Shown here: piece after piece, positions 1-37,189 of the stretch | Layout of the letters: each line of letters begins with the position of its first letter | Position numbering within the stretch: the stretch's first letter is position 1 | DNA from: Glandiceps talaboti | Taxonomy: Eukaryota > Hemichordata > Enteropneusta > Spengelidae | Length of the DNA: 64,000 nucleotides | Assembly (NCBI RefSeq): GCF_964340395.1 | Contig: NC_135552.1 | Coordinates: forward strand, 24,549,681-24,613,680 | Direction of reading: 5' to 3' | Translations under genes and position numbers: made by a program | Notes under the pieces: model-generated | Told to the model about the DNA's origin: nothing | The model's database searches: none | What the model saw: only the letters and a program-made list of their open reading frames with translations

Positions 1-63
1 CGATTCGCTTCGCTTCGATTTGATTCAAATGGATTCAATTCTTTCATTCGATTCGATTCGATT
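1..63. repeat. degenerate CGATT pentanucleotide repeat
   Basis: The first 60 bases are imperfect copies of CGATT/TGATTC, cleanest at the end of the tract where CGATT is repeated four times. It may continue beyond the window edge. Confidence 0.7.
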
Positions 64-792
64 ATCAAAGTTACATTTCTTTGTTTCATAGCAGAAGCAC
101 TAAAACAAACTTCATCCACACAAGTCGGTGAAAGGACAACTTTAACGGCATCCATTAAATTATATCAAATAAAAATATGAATTCATCTAGCAAGAAATAG
201 ATTTGACTGGATAGCGCCACCACCTTGTGGTCACCGTCTATCGTAAGACATTGCAGCACACGACGTGCCATACGTACAAGTTTTTAAATGGAACTGTAAA
301 TTATGTCAGTCTAAAATATTTTGAAGATGAAAAACTAAGAACGTAATTAGATTTCTATTCAAACAATGTATTACCAATTCTTACAGTATTTTTGAGACGG
401 ATGAAGATATGTTAAATGTCAACGATAAAGCTGAGTTTATAACTTTTGCGAATATTTTACCTAAAACCTTCATTAATTTATTTTGGTATAATATTTATGT
501 CGACGCTTGGCTTCGATAAACACCATCTTTTGGTGTTGTTAGCACAGTTGATGACACGTTTTGCTGAATACGTATGCTAAGTGGCGTCATCAGACATAAT
601 CATGTCATAATTATGCCTAAATTCAAGCTTTGAGTTCTGCCAATAGTAAGTGGTGATTGGGTATGTTCCAATAATTTCAATAGAATACCACAAGTGCATT
701 TTGCCCTGAAAAAGCCATAAACTCAGTTAAAATTAAACTCAACTTAGGCCAAACAAAAAAATTGTGTGTAGTTCCGATTACGCTCAATTTTA

Positions 793-920
<128 letters not shown>

Positions 921-1167
921 AATCTACCTATCCACTTATTCTAAAATCGGGGCGTTTTAGGCCTTACTATAAGAATTGTGATATAAACTTGAATACGCAA
1001 ATATATATAATTGTGATGCATCATTTCGACAAATTAAGTAAATGATTCTGTGACCTCATCTTCAGAGTAACGTTATTGCGTCAATTTACAAATGGCCGCC
1101 GCTGAGAGTTCGATACCAATGACGTGTAAGTTTACGTACACAACACAAAGGAAGAATGTATCGAATG

Positions 1168-1330
1168 ACTGTGTGAAGTTGTCGACTATGATCCTCTAAA
1201 CTGTGTGATCGTGGACTATGTCCCTTTATCTGTGTGATTATGGGCTACGTCCCTTTAACTGTGTGATTATGAACTTTGTTCCTTGATGATAGACTATGTC
1301 CCTTTAACTGTGTGGTTATGGACTTTGTCC
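1168..1330. repeat. minisatellite, about 30-bp unit
   Basis: About six diverged copies of a unit of the form ctgtgtgattatggactatg followed by tccctttaa lie head to tail. One copy is truncated near 1285. The unit has no coding continuity. Confidence 0.8.
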
Positions 1331-2486
1331 ATTCGTACAAGCTTTCTACTAGGGTGGTTTACACAAAAAACTTACTTAAAACAACAATTATACTGATCTG
1401 TGAAATGTTAATGTCAACGCGTGCCTGTGATGTCATAAAAATAGTTGTCAGGCCGTTGCACAGTTGATGACGTGATAGATAGTTTCTCAACCTAACAGTG
1501 TACGTATATGGCGTAAATGATGTCCTCGAAAATATGTATTATGTCTTGTACTAGTTTTTTTAGGTTTGTTAATAGCAAGTTAATTGTGCTCCACTACAAA
1601 AAAGAACACAAGCAGATTTCAGTATGCAGCACCCCCCCCCCACCCATAAAAGGGTGACACAGCTTTACATCTCTTCCATCAACCCAGCTCTATAAATGGG
1701 AGCCTGGTTGGTTAGAGATTGTTATGTGAAGGATTAAATCTAGTGCACTTAGTGGCAGGATCTTAATTATGCCAAGCTCACCCCTCCCCCACCAGCTGAT
1801 TAGGAATGTGTCCCTTTTAAGGAATGGTTACAACGTCGTAAATTGCTCTTACTTACTGATATTATGATTAATTATTGCTTTACTGAGTTTAACTCATGAG
1901 AACTAATCATTTAAGATTCCCCGTCAGAATGGCTATGAATCCTGTTACTTATCTGTGGTCCATAACCGTCGCCATGGCGGTATACCACAAAAATACATTG
2001 TAATAGACGTACTAAAACTTAATGATATATGTGCAGTTTATATTACATTACTGTGGGTTTGGTTTTCATCATAACAAATCGTAAAGTTCCTGCTTTATTG
2101 ACTTTTGCATTCTCTTGTTACATTTGAAACTTATCGTTATTTCAGTAATGGTATCAGACTATGGTTAGTCTTTTTTTTAAATTTTCCCAGGGAAAAATGA
2201 AATATTTATTTTATCACTCATGGACGATATTTTAAGAGATTCACTTGGAAAATATTAAATAGAAATTATGGTCGTGATGACTCTCTCTATAGTATCCCCG
2301 GTGATGGTGTTAGTGATATGGTGTTAGTAATAGTATAGTGGTGTATACATATATATGTGTTACCGAGACAATTTTAATTGGCTAACAAGTAGTGATTTGT
2401 AAATCATGGGTGAACACCTGTACGTGAGCCTTCTGTCAGTAATTACAAGAGTGGAGGGCCAGGGGGAAATCAAGGCCGGTCTGTGA

Positions 2487-3210
2487 CATAAAATTTGACC
2501 ACACACATCACCCTAGTCCGCTGTGCTAAAAAGTGACCCTCCCTCAATTTCCTTTCTCTAAAATATGACCCCCCCCCCTTCAAATACTTCATATGATGAC
2601 AACATTTGCTTTTAACACTGTGGCGTCACCTGTGGCGTGGTTTTAGAGCTTGAGATTAGTAATCAGGAGGTCCTGTATTCCAATCCTACTAGAGACATGG
2701 AATTTTTCTGTAGTAAGATCCCACCACACATGGATATGTTGTTGTTGTTTCTCACTATTACCACCACCACCATAGTGAGTTTGTGTTTGTAATAAATCAA
2801 TGCCTGCGTTTGGATCTAATTGGTTGAGCTGAAAGCCAGAGCTCCCTGGGGGCGCAGAAGACAACCTGGACATGGTCAACATCTCCACTCCACCACATAT
2901 CTCTTCAGTATCTTGCGACGCTGTTCCACCTTTATTTACTGAGAAATGCTCCTCTCCTTACTTACACCACAACTAACAGTTACATGTGACTGCATTTCAC
3001 AGATATGTTATGACATTACTTTACAATGGTGGCAGTGGTGGGATCTGGTAGCAGTAGGTGGCAGTCATGGGATCATGCCAAAATCACAAAATAATGCAAA
3101 GTTAGACATAAAATTGGATAAGTGTAAAGTATGACCCTCCCCTAATTTTCATTTTCTAAAATATTGCCCACACCGATTTGTAAAAAGCGACACCCCCTGA
3201 TTCCCCGCCC
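2487..3210. repeat. two diverged copies of a C-rich repeat
   Basis: The block at about 2487-2585 and that at about 3106-3205 share cataaaatt, gaccctccc, aatttt and ttctctaaaatat in the same order and orientation, followed by C-rich ends. They lie about 620 bp apart. They are probably copies of one dispersed repeat or a local duplication. The intervening DNA shows no gene. Confidence 0.5.
2640..2735 (+). repeat. possible tRNA-derived SINE head
   Basis: The stretch has tRNA-like order: a box-A-like segment (ttttagagcttgagatt), a weak anticodon-arm-like hairpin (cttga pairing with tcagg), then a box-B-like segment (gtattccaatcct). The T-arm stem pairs poorly, so it is not a functional tRNA. A decayed tRNA-derived SINE is the best guess. 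Confidence 0.35.
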
Positions 3211-5252
3211 CCTGTAATTAAGGAAGGCTCTATAATCAAAGTTAATGCAGTAATCAAACTGGTGATGTTATAACCTAGGGGAAAGTGACATAAATGCAGA
3301 CTTGACGTGACGTCATCATTACGTTTACCCCGTTTACTTACAAACATACATGATTGTGCAATTGCAAATTTATACACATTCTTTCGGATTTTTTAGCGAT
3401 TCATGGAGTCAAAAAGACGGACTTGGTCTATGTTGTTTCCCATTGTGTGTGAGTGTGTGTAAGCTGAGAGTAGACATATTTGGGAGCTTATTACAAACAA
3501 ATATTACATGCTGTTGTCATGGTAATCTTGCATGTAAAAATTAATACATCAAGGCAAAAATAACGTGGCATGCAAGAAATTTTAATACCATAGTCGACGG
3601 AAAGTCGTGATTTTTATCAATCCAAATGATCTGTCTGCATACAGCTCATGTCCATCATGAACTCGAAGAGAGCGAGAGATCAGGTGTGCAGATGCCGACC
3701 TTTGACCCTGGACAGGCCGTCACATAGATTTTTTGTGATGGTTGAAGTATGTTCGCTGTTCCTAATTTTCTTTTCTCTCATAGACCGATTTCAGATCATG
3801 TTTCTCGCTCCAATGAACTGATACGAGACCAATAATTGTTTCTGTCGCTGAATTCTGCGTCATGCTGAGCAGAGAACGAAAATGTAGCCGTCTTTTTATC
3901 ACTTGATACCACTGTACTGTGGAGACCACTTGCACTTCTGTTATGACTGTTAGTGGGTTTTGATGTATCAACTGGCTAACATTATCTCGGTTATATAAAT
4001 GTTTCTTTTAGCAATTTCCTTTATAGTTCAGTACTTGAATATATTGGATATGACGACTTACTTGGATCTGCTTACTTGTGTTCGGTTCCATTCGAACTTT
4101 GACCTCGGAGGTTTTGTAAATAACCCAGCCACCAGGATGAACATGCGGGTCACAATTTTACCATACACTTCATGATGTAACAGAAAATCGGTTAGTCATG
4201 TATGAAAATTATGGTCTGTAATTTAACAGATTGGTGTTCTGCTCAAAAATGAGCGGTCATATTTGCCAACGCTCATTTCTCGGTTTGATGTGATACTAAA
4301 ATCGTCATGGTAAGCATAGTTTTAGAATTGATTTTACGTGACTTAGTTGTTTTTGTTTTCACTTGTTCATTTTCCTTGGAATTATTTTGTCAGGTACTTA
4401 CAATGATATCGACGTTTTAATCTTACCACATAAAGAGTTCGTTTGACTTGTCTAATTAAGAGGTAAAATAAGCGGCATATCATTCAGTTATCACCCACTG
4501 TAATATAATAAAATTATGCTTGGCAACGACGAATGAAATCTTGGAAAACTTCTTTTGACGATGTCAAGATATTGAATACACATCAAAAAGGATGTTAACT
4601 GAGAATTGGCTGCCGGAATTCTCTGTTTCGTTGATGTCGCAGCCTTTCCGTCGCCGTCGGGTTGCACATTAGTGTAATGAGCCTGACCCCTAGTAGATGG
4701 CATGGAGAGCCGACTATCGAGAGCTAATGGTTTCCAACTATACACAACTTCCGACGATGAGTGCATGAGGACCACCTCGTGGGAGAGTGTCGCACTCTAT
4801 CTGTATGAATATGTACATTAGCTGACGATAACAATAACAGCTAAGTTTAAATATTGGTCACCACGCACTACAGTCTCCATCTTGCCAGCAAAACTTATAG
4901 TACATCGTTGAATTCAACCCATCCCCATCGCGTCTTCTTCAAATACTCTTAGACCAGACACCTGAAGAAAGACTGTCTTGTTTCGATACATTTTGTCAAT
5001 GTCAATGTCAATGTTGATTAAATTAATAAGTTGATTAATTGATTAATTATTTGATATTATTCCACTGAGTTCAGTATCGATTTAGATTCAGATTCAGACA
5101 AATATACATACAAGGTGTGTTTTACATTGTACATATATGTGGAATTAGGCTGGACTGACGTCATTCATGTATACCAAGATATGAATTAAAGTTAAAAAAT
5201 GTATGAGGCTACCTGTATTTTAGTCAGTTGAACTAAATCGACGTATACTTAA

Positions 5253-5484
<232 letters not shown>

Positions 5485-5887
5485 TGTGAGCTAGGTACAC
5501 GTAGGTCTGCATTGTTTTCTTTTTATCACTGTGACTATCTGTATCAAGCATTATTTTCATTAACCATTTATCTATGTTTCAGCGTAGCAGGTATATTGAA
5601 CTAAACTATGGGGAACTTCCTTATGTATGCCCACTCAACTTACTAAAGGGAATGTCAATCACGCCTTGTGTAGAACATTTGATAATGTTTTAAGTGCTAA
5701 GTTATCTCCACGAAGTGCACTTATGGAGTAAGTTTGGGCTACTCTGTATTCAAGCCTCCAACGCGGAGATTCATTTCACGACGCCAGATTATTATTATTA
5801 TCTGTTTAAAAGACAGACATATTTCTTGACGTGCCTCTAATACGTTCTTATCATAATTTTATCTGTTTCTCTGTTGCATTAAGAGAT

Positions 5888-5965
5888 AGAGGCTTTTAGC
5901 TCAGTGTGAAGTTAGACAACACATCGGGCTACAGGCAGTGTCAATTCAATCTCCTGACGGTTTTT
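5888..5965 (+). repeat. possible tRNA-derived SINE head
   Basis: Reads ggcttttagctcagtgtgaa, then a middle section, then gtcaattcaatctcctgacg. The first part resembles a tRNA D-arm/box A (TAGCTCAGT) and the last a box B (TTCAATC). Spacing is about right for a tRNA head. The stems are imperfect, so it is called a SINE relic and not a tRNA gene. Confidence 0.35.
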
Positions 5966-8647
5966 GGTGATATGCTATTGGATGTTTGTCGTGTTGGCCC
6001 AGTAGATAATGTCATGGTTGGTGCCGGAATGCCGCCACTATAACATTACCTTCAGGTGATGGTCGATTTGTGTCTGTCAAAATCACCGATTGTAATCACG
6101 GTGTTTCTCTAGACGTGCATATTTATCAGTAGTAATCCGCCAACCTCCCTCAATGTTTTTAGCAATTCTAATTTTTCGATTAAGGTGGTAGTCATGGTTC
6201 TTTCTATTTCGCTCCGTACTCGTCTATTAGATATGTTATTTCCGTGGCCTGTCAATTTAACCGTGCTGCTTCAAGATGCGTACATGCAAGTAATATTTCA
6301 AGGTGACTGTGTGTATCTTTTTTGTGATTTTGTAAGCTTTCCGTTTCTCATGAGCAATGTCCCCACCCCCCACACCTTCCTGAAACAGATCACATACGTC
6401 ACGTGGGTCCGATCTGATCTCAGGGAATGAGTTGTCCTCGTACGATAACATAAGTCACCTCACACCTAGGCGCAACAAATGAGCAGTTAGTTTACGTTTC
6501 TAATTAGATTTGCGACAGGGGTTGCCAAAACTACAGGGCTTCCCCAATAGGGCTTCTTACAGTAAGTCTTCTTCGTTAGTAATGTGTGCTTATTGCCGAT
6601 GCTTACTACAGTCATATCTGCCAAGAGTGGCACCCTATATCCCAGACCACTATTTTTTCTATTATGGTCTAATTTTTCTATTATAAGTCTAAGCCTATAC
6701 GAAGTTCAAAGTAGCCCCGTGTAATCTCTTTACCTGCACTTTTGCATTTGGAGCTTTCCATACAAAACAGAATTATACATACCACACCAATCGATATAAA
6801 AGCTTACCACTCCAAACAACGCATTGTCTGGCTTTTGTCAATAGTTTTTTTTTAAGTTCGATCGGAGAACTCGTCAACTGGTGAGACTATTAGGTGCGAT
6901 TCACGCAAATCCGGAGTTCTAACCCACTGTCGCCAAACCAATTTATCCAATCACAAATGATAATTGTAAAGTACAGTCGACGTCGTCTGTCAGGTGTTAA
7001 TTGTGAAGGCAATTGACAAGTCCAAGTTCACAGTCAGTGTGGGTCGATCACGCTGAAAGCAAATGTATCAAGTATCAGAATCTCTATAGAGCCATATCAC
7101 GAAAAGTAGTCGTGGAGAGTAGGGGAAATTTGATACTTAAAACTTTTAGAGATTTGTTTTGTAAGTTATTTTTCTCCAGTCAGGATCCCGTTGAGCCGGA
7201 GTCCGGTCCCGCTGTGTGTTTGAATAGGGGACGAGAGTCAAGGAGTACTCGTCTATCCGTTCTACTTGAAGGGGTATTGGAGTGGGTATCAATGTCTCCT
7301 ACAGAAAGAACTTTCCTTTGAGAGGGCCAAAGGCATTCTGAACAAAGGTATTCAAACGTTTTTTTTTTCCACCATTGACATGTCTGTACGCTCGGTGGCG
7401 AAGAGGCACCGTTCATGTAGGGTCATTAGCATGACCACTATTCCCATGCATTAGTGCTGGCTGTATTTTTTTGCTATAACTATTTACTGTTTATTTATCT
7501 TGTCAACATGCCATTCAAAAATGCACCCAAACACAAACACTGTGAAGAAGCAGTCAGCGGCTGCACATCACAAAAATGTCAATAATATTACAAAAAGAAC
7601 TAGACGATTAAGTCATTAGTGGAATTCCAACGTAGGTACAGACAACAATGTTCTGGCACTGTTACAAATAACAGGAGATCTCACTCGATAAGTTCCTAAA
7701 CCCTCTTTCTGTTTGATATTCGCGCTAGATGTTTCATTTGAAATAATGATGATAATACTTGACATACAGGTGACTTGTTAATAGATGATTGAGGTCTGAC
7801 CTTTGCTCCTAAAAAATGACAGTATGTGATTTGTGATCGCTTGAATGAGTGTAACATTTATTTTCTAATTCCCTGCAGTTCAGTGTAATACAGCAGATCG
7901 CTTCAACTCTGACCCGAAACTTTATATCTCGTCTGTATATTTAGGATTTTTTATAGGTGTACGAAAAGTATTGAATAGTTCAGAGTGCCTTAGAAATTCC
8001 AATGTGTCTGGCTCTCCACAAATGGTTTCATTTCAAAATTTCGGGGAGGGCCGGGGGGGGGGGGGAGAGACGAGTATAAGGTGGACCAATCGATATGGGC
8101 CAGACGACTTCACACACATTAACCCCGACTCTTGCACTCCAGTTTGTTGCAATTCTTCCAAAAAATAAAAATCCCCACTTGTAAACCTTGCTCAGGTAGC
8201 AGACAAAGATTAGTTTGATCATTAAAATCAACAACATACATAAAATCAACATAGAGGTGCTGACAGCTATTTAGAATGTAAACGCCCGCGTCCGCGCGGC
8301 GCCTCGTAACATTTAACTACTAATTAGGTGCTAGCTAAACGTAACGCCCTGTCTCCGCCTCCCTTATTTTAGACTCAGAGAGGCGGACTTGGCATCCATT
8401 TAGCAACGAGGACTAATGAGAGAGGTCTACAGCGTACTACTCGGCTATCTGGCCTTCAAGAGTATGTGGGAAAACAAAAAACTGTCAGTCGACGAGAGTC
8501 GCGTCTGAAGTTAACGTTGGCGTTGGCGACGTACATTCGACTTTTTAAGTGTGTGTGTCAGCGGAACACAATACGCAGTGTAACATAGGTTGGAGAACCA
8601 CGGATCGGATATCGCCAGTATACAGCGTGGGGCTGCAGAGTGGCAAG

Positions 8648-31150
<22,503 letters not shown>

Positions 31151-31698
31151 CGTCACGCAATTTTAAAATCATAATGTGTAGCCGCTTTCTGTTTCCTGTT
31201 TTTGGTTGCATGTACATAGATTGAGCTCTATAGATTGATTTTATCCGCTATCTGTAAATTATACATATTTAAATAAGTTAAAGGATATCAAGCGAATATT
31301 TATGAAAATAGGAGCGATGTGAGAAATTTAACATCCTATAGTGGCATTCGAAAATATATTCCTCGATGCGTATTGTACATACATTTTAGCATCTCTAGAT
31401 TGTGTTAAAGAATTGAATCTCCATGGAGATCTTTAACGAAATGGCACCCACGCGAATCAGGATATGCATTTTATGAACCCCCACCAAATCCATCCATGCA
31501 ATCGTAACTATAGCAACCGTGACAGTATGTGTTAACTGAGAAAGGACGGAGCTAAGACTCTACTCTGAGTGAAGATGAACAGAAATGAATCTTGCCTAAA
31601 GTGGATCACTGTCTCCCACTCAGCAATAGGAAAGCTTAACTTTGGTTGACTCCGGGATATTCAACAGAACACCACGACATCCACCGCCGTAAATCATT

Positions 31699-31717
31699 GT
31701 GTGTGAGTGTGTGTGTG

Positions 31718-31752
<35 letters not shown>

Positions 31753-31769
31753 GCTTGTTTGTTTGTTTT
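31699..31769. repeat. GT, GTT and GTTT tract
   Basis: Short (GT)n passing into (GTT)n and then (GTTT)n, a graded microsatellite of about 70 bp. Confidence 0.9.
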
Positions 31770-32096
31770 TACATCGACAATGTTAATATTTGTCCGGGAC
31801 ATCGCTCGTATTGGAATATCAGAGAAGCAGTGCACTGTGAAACTTTCGCAAGAACGCACTCTAAATATATATATATATTATCTTGAAAGTTACCCAGTGG
31901 ACTTCTTCAAAAATATTATACTTGGACAAGAAAAGAGAGACCTCTATAAATTCGTTCTTTAAGAATGAAACATTGTGAATATTACATCTTTATCGAATGT
32001 ACAGTGCGTTTTATATGTTTCATTTGTTTCGAATACATAACTATACAAAAGATACATTATCGTTTGTGCTTCATTTGCTTCACCCCCCCCACACAC

Positions 32097-32324
32097 TTGC
32101 ATACATACATACATACATACATACATACATACATACATACATACATACATACATACATACATACATACATACATACATACATACATACACACATACATAC
32201 ACACACACACTTACATACATACACACATACATACATACATACATACATACATACATACATACATACATACATACACACATACATACATACATACATACAT
32301 ACATACATACACACACACACTTAC

Positions 32325-32355
<31 letters not shown>

Positions 32356-32544
32356 CATACACACACACACTTACATACATACATACATACATACACACAC
32401 ACATACATACACACACACACTTACATACATACACACACATACATACATACATACATACATACATACATACACACATACATACATACATACATACATACAT
32501 ACATACATACATACATACATACATACATACACACACACACTTAC

Positions 32545-32575
<31 letters not shown>

Positions 32576-32833
32576 CACACACACACTTACATACATACAT
32601 ACATACATACACACACACATACATACATACATACATACATACATACATACATACATACATACATACACACACACACTTACTTACATACATACATACATAC
32701 ATACATACACACACACATACATACATACATACATACATACATACATACATACATACATACATACATACATACATACATACATACATACATACATACATAC
32801 ATACATACATACATACATACATACATACATACA
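32097..32833. repeat. 737-bp (CATA)n array with higher-order structure
   Basis: A (CATA)n array broken at intervals by (AC)n runs that end in acacacttac. Seven such punctuation units occur (near 32211, 32321, 32371, 32421, 32541, 32587, 32677). The blocks at about 32311-32400 and 32531-32620 have nearly the same internal order (acac-ttacttac, CATA run, acac-ttacatac), which suggests internal duplication. The long His-Thr-Tyr-Ile frames are artefacts. Confidence 0.96.
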
Positions 32834-35800
32834 AGTACCATTTCTTGGGACGAAATAATTGCATGGATTTTATTGTTAACTTTGAGCCGATAGTACTTGT
32901 GACGAGGTTTTTGCTATTATTTCAGACAAGTCTGGTTTTTTTTGGTCCGCGTAACTATACGTCTGACTGTCCACTTGTTAACAGTAATCACATAAGAGAG
33001 CAACTACTGAAACTTTTTTATTTTTGTTTCCAAAACGTCTGTCTCATAAGCGATGGTGCTTGTACCATTTTCTAATAATAGAACTTTCGTTTTGTCATCT
33101 GTTAAAACGTGAATTGGGTGAACGCTATTCGTTTTTACTGAAGAGTCAGAGCCCTTTGAATTGCTACTTTTGTTGAGAACGTTTAACTTTACAAATGCAA
33201 CCCATGGAAACCGACTGGCGACGCGTTTCTGACGCTGCGTGGTAAAGGCAGTATTAGCAGACAATAGTAAAACTAGGTGGTGATTATGCCTAATCTCTCT
33301 CCGGGTTTTGACAGCCGCCATCAATCAGTTGCTCGGCGAGACGCGGTAATTATAGGGTCCATTTTCCCGAATACACACCAACAAAAAGACTCCTGTCGTC
33401 TTACGCGCATCTCCGCTTTGCATTTTAAATAGAAAGACTATACGCCATATTGAAATTGTCAGAAGACAAAGCGGTCAGAGGTCATCTTGGACAGAATATT
33501 TAGCGGGTGATGTCACACGAAAAGCCTAATTGAGTGTAATTGAAGAACTTTTTAAAAGTGTTTTGCATACCAACAAATTCATGAGTCTGTTGTTATTGAA
33601 GTGTGATACAGTGTCTCAGAATTGAGCCACACTCCGTGACACGATGCGAATTACGGACTTACCGTTTCAACTCTTTCAAAGTTGCAATGATCTAACATGG
33701 TCATGGAATATGATGCAAACTTCTCCCGAGTACTCAAGAAAAGAATGTGATTTGAACAAATTGAAGTGTTCACAAAATTTAACGTCGTATATATTATCTA
33801 ATACTCTCCCATTTCTATCAACAACAAAAGTGGAACAAGCTTAGCTGGGTTTATAAACTTTTTAGACGGGTGAAAATACAAGCATAAACCTCCTCTATTT
33901 TAGTATAATGGTAAATTAATGTGGGTGCATGCCTCCGATAACATTATCATTAATATCACCTTCTTGCATTGTTAGAACAGTTCATGATGGTATAATACGT
34001 ATATGGTACTAAAGTATGTATTACGCCTTGTACCAGGTTTTATATCTGCTAGTTAAGTACGTTTCAATAAGTACGGTGCTACAGGTTTATCTTGCTTCTA
34101 AACTATGACTTGTATAAAGTAATGTCAGCATGTGCGTCTGTAAAGAATATAGGTAATAATATGCTGGTGTAATTCTGATACACTTAACACCTGGGTCCAT
34201 TCATTTACAAGCTGAAGGAGCGAGATTCGGGTGGGATTTCGCAGTTAAGAAAACTTTCCCAACATGCAAGAAGCCTTAACAACCGGCTACTTTCAAAGGA
34301 AAGGTTCCATATTTTAACTTTCAAACCAAAGCGCCCCAAAACAAGCAACGGGTTCGATACCGTTACAATCTCTGCAAAATCAGTTTGTTTGTTTGTTTGT
34401 TTTTTAAAGTAAAAAAGATTAATAGCGAGCGTGTATTAAGTAAAGGAAATCACGACATTAGAAAAAATCTCGCTTCGAGTCTCTTGTGCCTGTGTTCTAT
34501 CAAACTCTGAGCATTAGTGTATTTTTATTGCAAAACACACTTACAAGCCCTAACCAAAATTGTTGGTTTTCACGATTTACAAACTTTGAAAAAACATTTG
34601 CAACAAAATCCTCTAGTTTTTGCAAGAATTATTGCGTGTTTGCTTGTCTTGTTATATGATCCATTTTCACGTGACTCATGTTGATATCAGTTTCAGTTAT
34701 AGCTGAGTGACATACGAGTAAACGAAAGCAGATTGTCAGGCATTAGCAACAGAGCAGATAAAATGTAAAGATGTCAACGAATACTTGAGGGCGCCCTCGT
34801 AAGAGTATTAGCATTTCGGCAAATTTCGGAATCGGTGTTCGCCGACCAGGGATAACAGAATTCATCACTTCAATTTTTTCCACTGGACTTGAACTCGTTA
34901 TAAACAAAAGGTTACGTTGTAATAGGGGTTCGATATTAAGTGAGTATCTGGTCCTTTGAAAAAACAAAACCGACTGCACATGATGTACTCTCCACGTAGT
35001 TTTAGTGAAGTGGGAAATAAAAAAGATGGTCAGTTGTGTTCAAGAGTTCGTGGCCATGATTCTTTATTTTCAAACTTCGAATTACAGTCTTCATTAAATA
35101 TACAAATTTATGGCGGGGTCGATTAACAACTTGTTGACACAAAAATGTACATGTTTCAAGGTTTTTCATCACAGTGACTGTTAACTTTCAGCTCAATTGT
35201 TACAACTTGGAGGTAATGAATAGACATTTCAGGGGGAAATTCACAAAGTATTCAATGAAGTTTACGACACTCATTTACGACTTTTTAATTTTATCTCGCC
35301 TGTTTGAAGAATTTGATTGATGTATGTTATTGCAATTAGAATTTCTTCGAAGGTGATAATATTTCCGTCCTGTGTTATTTCAAAGACGACAGTAAAAACG
35401 TCAAATTAGAAGGAGGGAATGCCGCTGCTGTTCTGAATACAGATTCATTAAAAATATATATCGGTCACTTTCTGCCAACGGTTATATAGAGCATTCGACC
35501 GTGCTGTCATTAAATTTGGTCATAAATCTGGTCAAGAAACCAGTACGTCGCCAGTGTCGTCAATGATGAAAGACTTTACGAGGTTTTCTTCGGGGTCAGT
35601 GATGCAAACTTTGAATGACTAACTCATCTCCCGTCTGTGGCTTCTTGCCCGGTTAGGCTCTAAATAGGTTAAATTGCGCCCTCTGACCGAGATCAAATTC
35701 TCTGCAAATCAAAGTACTCAAAATATCTCCTATATATGACGTTATGTGACGTCATGTGCAAGCTTGTTCCTTGTCCTTGTTCTGTTATGGATATCGACAA

Positions 35801-36773
35801 TCTTTTATTTTCCCAGAGAATTAATTATTCGGCGGCCATCTTGGATTCTCAAATTTTGATATTTTGACCTTGATTTCAAAAAAACTTGTCCCTAGTTTTC
35901 CCCTCGATTTTAACTTGCAATTGGTTTGAGGTTTCCAGTACAAAATTACAGCAATAGTTCAAGACGTTATTGCCTATAAGCATGCTATCGCGACAGAGGT
36001 GTGTGGGTGGCTAGCTAAAGTGGAGGGGGGGGGGGGCTGCTTTGTAGAGGAATACCGAAACAGCCAGGCTATCTAAAACGAATCTATATCCAATGAAATG
36101 AGGTGTGTATAGGTTTTTACAATATTATTCCACATATTTACACTCATGGCCTCGAGATGGCGCTGGTTAAAAATGGATAGCATGACGATCAATTCACAAT
36201 GCTATTTCTAAGCCGTGACTGTCGCAAAAGGACAACCAAGCATATATTTAAAACGTAACTAGTAGAAGTTAACCTCACTCATGCTCGCACACGCTAGCAC
36301 ACGCACTTACATGCAAATACTATATTCTACAATGTTGTGATACCAAAGAAATGTAAATAGTAAGTCTTTTGAAGCGAATAAACGACTACCTACAGGAAAT
36401 CATTATGAAGATGTAGTTTTGTTTTTGAAACCGGGAGTGTGATGTTTTCTATTTATTCCACGTACCCCCAAAAATCCCCCACATCACATTAATCTTATAT
36501 AATATAGGCATTATTTGTGACTGATTGAATACTACCAAGTCATCTCCACAAAAGAAGGCGTGACATTACTCTATGTGATACAAGGGTATCTTTGAACGAC
36601 TATGAAGTTACAGACATCGACCCTTTGAGTGAATACAAACGTAGGATGTGTTGACCGCAGAGAACTCAATTTTCACATCATGCAACTATTTGTACTAAGT
36701 ACTATTGAGATATGCTATTTGCATGACAATGTCTTTCTTTAACAATTTGTTGATCTAAAAGTAGATCGATTAC

Positions 36774-36806
36774 CATAGACCCTCCACCGTTGGTGGATGG
36801 TCTATG
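36774..36806. repeat. perfect-stem hairpin with CATAGACC ends
   Basis: The arms catagacc-c-tccacc and ggtgga-t-ggtctatg pair with one mismatch around a GTT loop. A second hairpin with the same outer CATAGACCCT arm occurs at 49947-49973, so this may be a small dispersed fold-back repeat. Confidence 0.6.
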
Positions 36807-37189
36807 CGATAACACATTATCATGTGATAAACCATGTTGTGATACGAAAGAATAACATAAACAACTCTAGCTCCCATTTTGAATAGAAATGCATTGTCAT
36901 AGATTATAAAAATACGTTGCCGGGAGAGTCCTTATGATCCTTCCCTTTTAAGGGTGATAATAGCGCCCACAACGTTTGATATTTTAGTCAAGTATTGTCA
37001 TATCTCTTTTATGCCTTGAACATTGATTTTCGCTATTAGTGATATCTTCATCTTACTCCATTACTAAGAAATCTGCCAAGTTATCACTCTGTAAGGTACG
37101 CCGTGATGCGTGACGGGGCGCCCTCACACATCGGTCAACCACTCCTACCTCTGATGAGAGGTGAGAGGAGGCCGGTGAGGGCGGAACGA

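Noticed and set aside
5888-5965. functional tRNA gene
   Set aside because: Box-A-like and box-B-like segments are present, but the T-arm and anticodon stems do not pair properly.
32097-32833. CRISPR-like array of repeats and spacers
   Set aside because: The regular punctuation is AC runs within a CATA microsatellite of animal DNA; there are no unique spacers.
33004-33324. 106-codon minus-strand frame
   Set aside because: No recognisable family or exon borders; composition looks random.
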